Source of the DNA: Devosia equisanguinis
GTDB lineage: Bacteria; Pseudomonadota; Alphaproteobacteria; Rhizobiales; Hyphomicrobiaceae
DNA: 6,663 bases
Assembly (NCBI GenBank): GCA_945901835.1
Contig: CAMDMH010000176.1
Coordinates: forward strand, 1 to 6,663
Direction of reading: 5' to 3'
Shown piece after piece: positions 1 to 5,276 of the stretch. The translations under genes and the position numbers were made by a program. Below the pieces are notes generated by a model. It searched no databases and had not been told where the DNA came from. It saw only the letters and a program-made list of their open reading frames with translations. Numbering within the stretch: the first letter of the stretch is position 1; every line of letters begins with the position of its first letter.

Positions 1-402
1 CGCCCAATGCAGCCTGGCCTGCCACGTCGGCAGACGCTTGAGATAGCCGACCTCCGGCGCGCTCCAGATCCGCAATAGGTATTCGACCGTGAACAGACCG
101 ACCGAAACCGTCTCGAAAAGCTCGAACCAAGGCCCGTACGCGCGATGCAGCGACGGCACTGTCTCCAGGATGAACGCGGCGACGTTGAGCACGATCAAGG
201 CAACGAGAATCCGGTCGAAGATCTCCGAATGCCGGTCGCCGTCGTGGGCACCTTCGATGATCTCGTAGACCCGCCGACGAAGTGTCTTGCGACCTGTGAC
301 ATGTCCTGATGCAAGTCCGGCCGCAACCGGCGGCTGACCAACGTCGCCGGGCAGAGATCCTTCGACTCCCGCCGCCCCCCGCCGCCGCTCCTCGTCCGTC
401 AT
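1..402 (-). CDS. Voltage-gated ion channel (probable potassium channel), N-terminal part, cut by window edge
   Basis: This reading frame is open for 134 codons and continues past the left edge, so the pore is not visible. The start is the ATG at 402-400, preceded by GGAGGTG at 413-407, a strong ribosome binding site about 6 bases upstream. Residues 1-40 are a low-complexity Arg/Gly/Ala-rich cytoplasmic tail. A basic helix follows (RRRVYEIIEG, 42-51), then two hydrophobic segments matching S1 (about 62-81, IFDRILVALIVLNVAAFILE) and S2 (about 93-112, ending FTVEYLLRIW). The S1 'LNV..FILET' pattern and the acidic 'TVEYLLRIW' end of S2 are typical of the voltage-sensor domain of the ion-transport superfamily, in bacteria mostly six-helix potassium channels of the inner membrane. 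Ion selectivity cannot be judged without the S4 arginines and pore filter. The gene is probably transcribed alone, since 278 bases separate it from the upstream gene on the same strand. Confidence 0.85.
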   Translation of the reverse strand, partial: MTDEERRRGAAGVEGSLPGDVGQPPVAAGLASGHVTGRKTLRRRVYEIIEGAHDGDRHSEIFDRILVALIVLNVAAFILETVPSLHRAYGPWFELFETVSVGLFTVEYLLRIWSAPEVGYLKRLPTWQARLHWA

Positions 403-406
403 GCAA

Positions 407-413
407 CACCTCC
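407..413 (-). promoter_or_regulatory. Ribosome binding site of the ion-channel gene
   Basis: GGAGGTG on the minus strand lies 4-6 bases before the ATG at 402. It fixes the start of the partial channel gene and rules against the long overlapping plus-strand frames as the real coding content here. Confidence 0.75.
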
Positions 414-458
414 GCGTCCCGGCGCCCGTCCGCCAAGGTCAGGCCGACGATTCGCCGG

Positions 459-487
459 AGGATAAGCGGCAAATGGGCAGGCTCCAA
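459..487 (-). promoter_or_regulatory. Possible sigma70-type promoter for the ion-channel gene
   Basis: On the minus strand TTGGAG (487-482) is followed after 17 bases by TATCCT (464-459). Each box matches 4 of 6 consensus positions with ideal spacing. Transcription would start near 452, giving a leader of about 50 bases that contains the GGAGGTG ribosome binding site. The match is by eye, and such matches occur by chance in high-GC DNA. Confidence 0.3.
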
Positions 488-532
488 CACCGTCACGCGC
501 ACCTGCCCCACACACCGGCCCCTATGGCCGAG

Positions 533-650
533 CCCTCGAACGCGGCCCGGCGCCAGTGCGGCGGCACACCCGCCAACCCTCGAAAGCGGCACCATCTTCC
601 GGCCCGCAGGGCCCAGGGCGCGAACGCGCCCCGGCGCCAGTGCGCCGCAC
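533..650. repeat. Short imperfect direct repeats in the intergenic gap
   Basis: A 31-base unit at 537-567 (CGAACGCGGCCCGGCGCCAG, then TGCGGCGGCAC) recurs at 621-650 with a few substitutions and one missing base, 84 bases further on. The 13-base stretch CCCTCGAACGCGG at 533-545 also recurs with one change at 577-589. The copies lie wholly between two minus-strand genes. They could be a decayed tandem duplication or a degenerate interspersed repeat of this genome. No inverted ends or target duplications were seen. Confidence 0.45.
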
Positions 651-668
651 TCGCGCAAAGAGTGCGCC
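644..668 (-). terminator. Possible transcription-ending hairpin after the PcfJ-like gene
   Basis: GCACTC (647-652) pairs with GAGTGC (660-665) around a 7-base loop. The stem extends to 644/668 with one C-C mismatch. It begins 12 bases after the TAG at 683-681 of the minus-strand gene, a suitable place for a terminator. No T-run follows on the minus strand, so it is not a canonical intrinsic terminator. An alternative smaller hairpin, AGTGC-GCC-GCACT, spans 639-651. Confidence 0.3.
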
Positions 669-680
669 GTCCTTCAGCAA

Positions 681-1889
681 CTAAGCGAACAGCCAGCTCG
701 AAACGCCGGAACGGCGGGCGAGGTCGGCCATATCGGCGTCGAGCGCACCGAGCGTCGCGAGAGAGAGGTTCTCCGGCAGCCAAGGCGCCCCATCCTTCTG
801 CTGGCGATACGGCTGCATCAAAGTCGTCCAAGCCACCGGATCGAGCGGGCGTGACGGCAGGACGAGCGGCGGCGCGCGCCGCAACCCTTCCTGCGACCCC
901 CTCCACGCATGCGCCGCCTGCCAAACCTCGAGCGGTGCCGGCAGGTTGTGCCGCGACTTGAGCTGGACGATGTCGAGCACGCCGGCTTCGCGCAGGTGCT
1001 GAGCGATCTCGAGCGTGGCGAGCCGCTGCCCGTTGCGACGCCGTACGCTCCATAACCGTGAGCGGTCGCGCGCGATACGATCCGAGAACTGGTCGGCGCA
1101 GTTGTGCATCGCCTGCGCTTCTTCCAACAGGTGATCCGAGGTCAGCAGCGGCTGAAACGTCAGCCCCTTGTGCTCACCAGGCGTGAGCCATGGATCGGTC
1201 ACGACGCCCGGCCTGAGCTGCAACGTCAACCGGACCCTGTTGAGCCAGCTCTTGGCCGCGCAGATCGCCGTCTCGAAACTGATCTCCGGCCGCCACGGCA
1301 CCATGATCAGTCCGTGCGCGGGCTTGTAGGGCTGTCCGGAGTACCAGGCATAGGCAGCGAGCACCGCGAAAGCCCGGCGCGGCTCGATACCGCCTGCGAA
1401 CAGCGGCTGGCTGGCGAGCCAGATGGCGAAGTCCTCGTGCACGGCCTCTGCGCCGAACGCCACCGCTTGCAGCCACGACGCACTTTCCGTCCGCGTTTGC
1501 GGCAGGCAGTTCACGATCCGGCGGGAAAACACGTCGGACATCGGCAACTTCGGAATGCTGCCCGAGTAGGCTTCGGCTGGTAGCCGCCTCAGCCACATCG
1601 GCAAGCCCAGCGCATGCGCGACATCCTTGAGTTGCGCACCTTCGAGCACCAGTTCCATCGCATGCCGTCGGACATCCGCATCGAGATCGCTGTCCGCGAT
1701 CGCATAGAGCGCACCTGGAAAAATCGTCGCCAGATCGATCATCCGAGGCGACACCCGCATGATTCGCCGGACTTCGCGCCGGTTTTCGATAGCGAACCGC
1801 CGGGCGATCACCTCTACGTCGGCTACGGCATCCATGGTATCCGGGGCGCGATCGGCATCCCGGCGCCCCAGCAGAGAACGCATGCTCAT
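681..1889 (-). CDS. PcfJ-like domain protein of unknown function, 402 residues
   Basis: The start is the ATG at 1889-1887, with GGAGGAG at 1903-1897, a near-perfect ribosome binding site 7 bases away. A second ATG two codons later is less well placed. No signal peptide or clear membrane segment is visible, so the protein is probably cytoplasmic. Residues about 25-240 look largely helical (RFAIENRREVRRIMRVSP; AVLAAYAWYSGQ) and match nothing I recognise. Residues about 248-328 resemble the PcfJ-like domain. They have a leucine-rich lead-in (LLTSDHLLEEAQAMHNCADQ, 248-267) with the characteristic Met-His-x-Cys, then LWSVRRRNGQRLATLEI (279-295), and then a 'QLKSRHNLP' segment (309-317) followed by a helix with Trp. 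PcfJ was named from a conjugative plasmid of Enterococcus and its biochemical role is not known. The gene appears monocistronic, divergent from pyrB, and shows no phage or plasmid neighbours. That it encodes a protein is nearly certain; the family call is moderately sure. Confidence 0.8.
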   Translation of the reverse strand: MSMRSLLGRRDADRAPDTMDAVADVEVIARRFAIENRREVRRIMRVSPRMIDLATIFPGALYAIADSDLDADVRRHAMELVLEGAQLKDVAHALGLPMWLRRLPAEAYSGSIPKLPMSDVFSRRIVNCLPQTRTESASWLQAVAFGAEAVHEDFAIWLASQPLFAGGIEPRRAFAVLAAYAWYSGQPYKPAHGLIMVPWRPEISFETAICAAKSWLNRVRLTLQLRPGVVTDPWLTPGEHKGLTFQPLLTSDHLLEEAQAMHNCADQFSDRIARDRSRLWSVRRRNGQRLATLEIAQHLREAGVLDIVQLKSRHNLPAPLEVWQAAHAWRGSQEGLRRAPPLVLPSRPLDPVAWTTLMQPYRQQKDGAPWLPENLSLATLGALDADMADLARRSGVSSWLFA

Positions 1890-1896
1890 GTCGGAA

Positions 1897-1903
1897 CTCC
1901 TCC
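1897..1903 (-). promoter_or_regulatory. Ribosome binding site of the PcfJ-like gene
   Basis: GGAGGAG on the minus strand, 7 bases before the ATG at 1889. It selects this start over the in-frame ATG at 1883. Confidence 0.75.
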
Positions 1904-1971
1904 ACCGCCTCGAAGGCTGTGGGCTCCCGCCGCGATGTCGAAGCAGCCGAGCCGCGCGTTCGAGGACCTGA

Positions 1972-1983
1972 GAGACAAGTCTC
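1972..1983. repeat. 12-base inverted repeat upstream of the PcfJ-like gene
   Basis: GAGAC and GTCTC are perfect reverse complements separated by AA. The site lies 83 bases upstream of the ATG at 1889, a position compatible with an operator, but it is short and could be chance. Confidence 0.3.
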
Positions 1984-2221
1984 GCCAGCCAATGCGGCGC
2001 GCAATTGACCGCAGTGAGGCAAACGAAGGATGTGCCGGTGTCGCTGCTCGAAAGCGCATCTTCAGCCTTGCTTTTCCGGATGACTGGAAGTGGGGCCGAC
2101 TACACCAGGAGCCCTGTAACGAACTGAATATTCACTGCCGCTGCAGCTTGCCTCGCGCAGTTTGCATGGCAGCCCCGCTCACAACGACTTCCGAATTCTG
2201 TGACACATGCCCAAACGCCGC

Positions 2222-2250
2222 TTGCACGCCCCTGGGGGTATCCATATAGA
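2222..2250 (+). promoter_or_regulatory. Probable sigma70-type promoter of pyrB
   Basis: TTGCAC (2222-2227) is followed after exactly 17 bases by TATAGA (2245-2250), a good -35/-10 pair. Transcription would then begin near 2256-2258, only 3-5 bases before the ATG at 2261, so the mRNA would be almost leaderless. The spacer contains the palindrome CCCC-T-GGGG (2229-2237), a possible protein-binding site. No activity evidence exists beyond the match. Confidence 0.45.
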
Positions 2251-2260
2251 CGGGGTTTTA

Positions 2261-3217
2261 ATGATGGATATTCAAGGATCAGAGGCGCTCGTGTTTAAGC
2301 ACCGCCATCTTCTCACCTGCGCGACGCTGTCCGCCGAGGAGATCACGTCGCTGCTCGACCTCGCCGACAAGGCCGCCGAGCTCAATCGTCAGGTCAACAA
2401 GAAGCGTGAGCTGCTGCGCGGCCGCACGCTGATAAACCTGTTCTTCGAGCCTTCGACCCGTACACAAGCCTCCTTCGAGCTTGCTGCCAAGCGTCTGGGC
2501 GCCGACGTTCTCAACATGAATGTCGCGACATCCTCGATGTCGAAAGGCGAAACGCTGATCGATACCGCCCAGACGTTGAACGCGATGCGCCCCGACATCA
2601 TCGTCGTGCGCCATCACGCAGCCGGCGCGGTCGAGTTGCTTTCGCAGAAAGTATCCTGCTCCGTGGTCAATGCTGGCGACGGCGCGCATCAGCATCCCAC
2701 GCAGGCTCTGCTCGACGCCTTGACCATGCGTCGCGCGAAAGGCCGGATCGCCGGCCTCGTCGTCGCGATCTGCGGCGATGTGGTGCACAGCCGCGTGGCA
2801 AGGTCCAACATCGACGTGCTCAACAAGCTCGGCGCTCACGTGCGCCTGATCGCCCCCTCGACGTTGCTGCCGCCGCAGCCCGACCTGCTCGGCGTCAAGG
2901 TCTTCACCGATATGTGGAAGGGTCTCGAAGGCGCCGATGTCGTGATGATGCTGCGCATGCAGCGCGAGCGCATGACGGGCTCGTTCGTGCCGTCGACTCG
3001 CGAATATTACCACTACTTCGGCCTGGACGAGGAAAAGCTCGACTGCGCCAAGCCGGACGCTCTCGTCATGCATCCAGGCCCGATCAATCGCGGTGTCGAG
3101 ATCGCGTCCACGGTGGCCGACGGCGCCAAGAGCGTCATTCACGAGCAGGTAGAGATGGGCGTTGCGGTGCGCGCCGCCGTGCTCGAATCCCTTGCGCGTC
3201 ACTTGCCGAACACATGA
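2261..3217 (+). CDS. pyrB: Aspartate carbamoyltransferase catalytic chain (PyrB)
   Basis: PyrB joins carbamoyl phosphate and L-aspartate to give N-carbamoyl-L-aspartate, the committed step of pyrimidine synthesis in the cytoplasm. With the start at 2261 the protein has 318 residues, normal for the family. The in-frame ATG at 2207 would add 18 unrelated residues and lacks a ribosome binding site. ATG 2261 has a weak GGGG at 2252-2255, and ATG 2264 is also possible. Key motifs are intact: FFEPSTRT (61-68, carbamoyl-phosphate loop), the SSMSKGET loop with Lys95 (91-98), NAGDGAHQHPTQALLDA (137-153, with HPTQ), GDVVHSRVARSN (172-183), MMLRMQRERM (229-238, aspartate-binding Arg and Gln) and MHPGPINRGVEIAS (270-283). 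No pyrI regulatory-chain gene is adjacent. The next gene is a dihydroorotase homologue whose ATG may overlap the pyrB stop (ATGA), as expected when the two products assemble into one complex. Confidence 0.97.
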   Translation: MMDIQGSEALVFKHRHLLTCATLSAEEITSLLDLADKAAELNRQVNKKRELLRGRTLINLFFEPSTRTQASFELAAKRLGADVLNMNVATSSMSKGETLIDTAQTLNAMRPDIIVVRHHAAGAVELLSQKVSCSVVNAGDGAHQHPTQALLDALTMRRAKGRIAGLVVAICGDVVHSRVARSNIDVLNKLGAHVRLIAPSTLLPPQPDLLGVKVFTDMWKGLEGADVVMMLRMQRERMTGSFVPSTREYYHYFGLDEEKLDCAKPDALVMHPGPINRGVEIASTVADGAKSVIHEQVEMGVAVRAAVLESLARHLPNT

Positions 3218-4542
3218 GACGAGCCATGGCCGCCAACCACAACAATAAGACACCAGCTGGGCCGACGGTCTTCATCAACGCGCGGCTCGTCGATCCCGGC
3301 GCACGCCGCGACGAGCCGGGCGGGCTGCTCGTCTGTGACGGCCTTATCGCCGATGTCGGCGCGCACTTGCGCCGCAACGCGCCCGAAGGCGCCGAAGTGA
3401 TCGACTGCCGCGGCAACGTGCTCTGCCCCGGCCTCATCGACATGCAGGTGTTCATGGGCGAGCCCGGCTACGAGCACCGCGAGACGATCCGCACCGCGGG
3501 CGAAGCTGCCGCAGCCGGCGGCGTGACCACCATCGTCGTCATGCCCGACACGAACCCGGTGATCGATCAGGTCGCCCTCGTCGACTTCATCCAGCGCCGC
3601 GCCCGCGACAACTGTGTCGTCAACGTGCGCACCTGCGCCGCTCTGACCAAGGGCCTCGAAGGCAAGGAGATGACCGAGATCGGCCTCCTCCAGCGCACCG
3701 GCGCCATCGCGTTCTCCAACGGCAAGAACTCCATCGCCGATACCAAGGTGATGCGCAGCGCGCTGCTGTACGGACGCGACTTCGACGCGCTGATCGTGCA
3801 CCACCCCGAGGATCGCTATCTCGCCGCCGGCGGCTCCATGAACTCCGGCCCCACGTCTGCCCGGCTCGGTTTGCCCGCGGCCCATAAGATGGCGGAAGTC
3901 ATCATCCTCGAGCGCGACATCCGCCTCGTCGAGATGACCGGCGGCCGCTATCACGCAGCCACGATCTCCTGCGCGGAAAGCCTCGGCGTCGTGAAGGCCG
4001 CGAAGGCCCGCAAATTGCCCGTCACTTGCGGCGTCTCCATGCATCACCTCACCTTGAACGAGACCGACATCGGCCCCTACCGCACCTTCTTCAAGCTACG
4101 CCCACCGTTGCGATCCGAGGAGGACCGCGCAGCGCTCGTTCGCGGCGTCGCCAACGGCGACATCGACGTCATCGTATCGAGCCACGATCCGCAGGACGCC
4201 GACGTGAAGCGCCGACCTTTCGCCGAAGCCGAACCCGGCGCGATCGGGCTCGAGACGCTGCTGGCCGCCTCCCTGAAGCTCCATCACGAGGAAAAGGTGG
4301 ACCTGGCCTCGGTTCTTCGACCGCTTACCATCAACCCGGCCAAGCTCCTCGGCCTCGCATCGGGCCGTCTCGACAAGGGGGCTCCCGCCGACCTCACGCT
4401 GTTCGATCTGAACATGCCCTGGGTCGTCGATCGCGATCACATGAAAGCCCGCTCCAAGAACACACCGTTCGACGAGATGACACTGATCGGTCGCGTGCTT
4501 CGCACCATGGTTGCAGGCGAGACGGTGTACCAGTACGTTTGA
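3214..4542 (+). CDS. pyrC: Dihydroorotase homologue, probably noncatalytic partner of PyrB
   Basis: The amidohydrolase-fold protein has 442 residues from the ATG at 3214, which overlaps the pyrB stop as ATGA. The ATG at 3226 (438 residues) is an equally fair start, and neither has a strong ribosome binding site. The frame stays open back to about 2914, but that part only shadows pyrB. The family framework is clear: NVLCPGLIDM (68-77), GEPGYEHRET (82-91), AAAGGVTTIVVMPDTNPV (99-116), ALTKGLEG (143-150), GAIGLETLLAASL (342-354) and KGAPADLTLFDL (388-399). The active site is not. The usual Asp-x-His-x-His reads DMQVF (76-80), the following substrate Arg is Gly82, and the bridging-Asp region reads AFSNGK (166-171). 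The 'HVS..ES' histidine position reads ATISCAES (248-255), and the catalytic Asp of 'DHAPH' is Ser323 in SSHDPQ. It therefore probably cannot hydrolyse dihydroorotate and may instead stabilise PyrB, as the inactive PyrC' of Pseudomonas does. An active dihydroorotase should lie elsewhere in the genome. Confidence 0.92.
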   Translation: MRRAMAANHNNKTPAGPTVFINARLVDPGARRDEPGGLLVCDGLIADVGAHLRRNAPEGAEVIDCRGNVLCPGLIDMQVFMGEPGYEHRETIRTAGEAAAAGGVTTIVVMPDTNPVIDQVALVDFIQRRARDNCVVNVRTCAALTKGLEGKEMTEIGLLQRTGAIAFSNGKNSIADTKVMRSALLYGRDFDALIVHHPEDRYLAAGGSMNSGPTSARLGLPAAHKMAEVIILERDIRLVEMTGGRYHAATISCAESLGVVKAAKARKLPVTCGVSMHHLTLNETDIGPYRTFFKLRPPLRSEEDRAALVRGVANGDIDVIVSSHDPQDADVKRRPFAEAEPGAIGLETLLAASLKLHHEEKVDLASVLRPLTINPAKLLGLASGRLDKGAPADLTLFDLNMPWVVDRDHMKARSKNTPFDEMTLIGRVLRTMVAGETVYQYV

Positions 4543-4548
4543 TCCGAG

Positions 4549-4565
4549 CGCTGCGGCCTGCAGCG
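4549..4565. other. Small hairpin in the pyrC-plsY gap
   Basis: CGCTGC (4549-4554) and GCAGCG (4560-4565) form a perfect 6-base stem with a 5-base loop, starting 7 bases after the pyrC stop. No T-run follows, so it is more likely an mRNA-end-stabilising or chance structure than a terminator. The rest of the 65-base gap shows no clear promoter. Confidence 0.25.
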
Positions 4566-4607
4566 TGGCGCGTGGTGGTTCTTCAACGACGGGATTCAGA
4601 GATCTGA

Positions 4608-5276
4608 ATGGGCACGCTGACCCTGCCGTTGCTTGCCGCCTTGACGCTCGGCTATCTGCTGGGCTCGATCCCATTCGGGCTACTGCTCACGAAGGCCGCA
4701 GGCCTCGGCGATATCCGCAACGTCGGCTCCGGCAACATCGGCGCGACCAACGTCCTGCGCACGGGCAATAAAGGGCTGGCTGCCGCCACGCTTCTGCTCG
4801 ACGCACTTAAGGGGACGGCCGCGGTTCTCATCGCTCGATGGCTCGCTTTGGACGCGTGGATGCTGTTTGGCTCTCCGCCCGTGAGCACTGTGAGTTCCAC
4901 GGTGGTCATGTCGGTATTGCAGCAGATTCCGGCGGCGGCCGCACTGGGTGCCTTCATCGGCCACCTCTATCCGGTATGGCTCGGTTTCAAGGGCGGCAAG
5001 GGCGTCGCGACCTATATCGGTGTGCTGTTGGGTCTCGCCCTGCCGGCCGGCATCGCATTCTGCGCGATCTGGCTGCTGGTCGCCGCAATCACGAAGTACT
5101 CGTCGCTCTCAGCGCTGGTCGCCAGCATTGCAACACCCTTCGTCGTATGGGCGCTCGGCGCACCGCAACTGGCCCTGCTGCTCGTCCCACTCACGGTCCT
5201 GCTGCTCTACAAGCACAGCGCCAACATCTCTCGTCTGATGAAAGGCGAGGAGCCTAAGATCGGTGCAAAAGCCTGA
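4608..5276 (+). CDS. plsY: Acyl-phosphate:glycerol-3-phosphate acyltransferase PlsY
   Basis: PlsY moves an acyl group from acyl phosphate (made by PlsX) to the 1-position of glycerol 3-phosphate, the first step of phospholipid synthesis at the inner membrane. The 222-residue protein is mostly hydrophobic, with membrane segments near 5-28, 56-80, 107-126, 138-160 and 167-200. The three conserved cytoplasmic motifs are all present: RNVGSGNIGATNVLR (37-51), GHLYPVWLGFKGGKGVAT (118-135, with the glycine-rich phosphate loop) and KHSANISRLMKGEEPKIG (202-219). The family is usually about 190-215 residues. The extra length here lies in the loop about 81-108 (LDAWMLFGSPPVSTVSSTVV and on). The ATG at 4608 gives the expected N-terminus, although only a poor ribosome binding site precedes it. 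The end overlaps dprA by 14 bases. Confidence 0.97.
   Translation: MGTLTLPLLAALTLGYLLGSIPFGLLLTKAAGLGDIRNVGSGNIGATNVLRTGNKGLAAATLLLDALKGTAAVLIARWLALDAWMLFGSPPVSTVSSTVVMSVLQQIPAAAALGAFIGHLYPVWLGFKGGKGVATYIGVLLGLALPAGIAFCAIWLLVAAITKYSSLSALVASIATPFVVWALGAPQLALLLVPLTVLLLYKHSANISRLMKGEEPKIGAKA
5244..5265 (+). promoter_or_regulatory. Ribosome binding site and GTG start of dprA inside plsY
   Basis: GGCGAGGAG (about 5244-5252) lies some 10 bases before the GTG at 5263, within the last codons of plsY. No ATG lies near this position in the dprA frame, so GTG is the best start. The arrangement suggests translational coupling. Confidence 0.6.

Larger units (their letters stand above)
403..680. other. 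Intergenic gap between the PcfJ-like gene and the ion-channel gene
   Basis: This 278-base stretch lies between two genes that both read leftward. It contains the channel gene's ribosome binding site and a possible promoter near its left end. The imperfect repeats occupy the middle and the hairpin sits near the PcfJ-like stop. Several long open frames cross it on both strands, as expected at this GC content, but none has a start signal or a recognisable product. Confidence 0.5.
1890..2260. other. Divergent intergenic region between the PcfJ-like gene and pyrB
   Basis: This 371-base stretch must hold the promoters of both flanking genes. Frames that cross it lack ribosome binding sites and resemble no protein family. 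Its right half (about 2040-2260) looks less GC-rich than the genes around it. Visible structures are the inverted repeat GAGAC-AA-GTCTC at 1972-1983, the 8-base palindrome GAATATTC at 2126-2133, and the pyrB promoter match at 2222-2250. No convincing minus-strand promoter, leader peptide, terminator-type attenuator or riboswitch was found. Confidence 0.5.

Noticed and set aside
309..1053. Long overlapping open frames on both strands (309-854 and 401-961 plus, 493-1053 minus)
   Set aside because: They are Arg/Ala/Pro-rich, lack ribosome binding sites, resemble no family and overlap the well-supported minus-strand genes. They are by-products of high GC content.
2040..2170. A translated 'NIHCRCSL' stretch recalling the Cys-rich end of phage Mu F-type head proteins
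   Set aside because: Only a few residues match, the frame has no start signal and no phage genes are nearby. It is chance.
1104..2249. Plus-strand frames 1104-1583 and 1614-2249 and minus-strand frame 1174-2022
   Set aside because: All are other-frame shadows of the PcfJ-like gene or run into the divergent intergenic region, with no start signal and no protein-like pattern.
2207..2260. Upstream ATG giving pyrB 18 extra residues
   Set aside because: No ribosome binding site, the added residues have no counterpart in PyrB proteins, and they would overlap the best promoter match.
2914..3213. Upstream GTG giving the dihydroorotase homologue about 100 extra residues
   Set aside because: The added part is an Arg-rich shadow of pyrB. 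The family length fits a start at 3214 or 3226.
2279..4047. Antisense frames over pyrB and pyrC (2279-3253 and 3199-4047 minus)
   Set aside because: They are His/Asp/Gly-rich mirror frames of the coding strand with no start signals.
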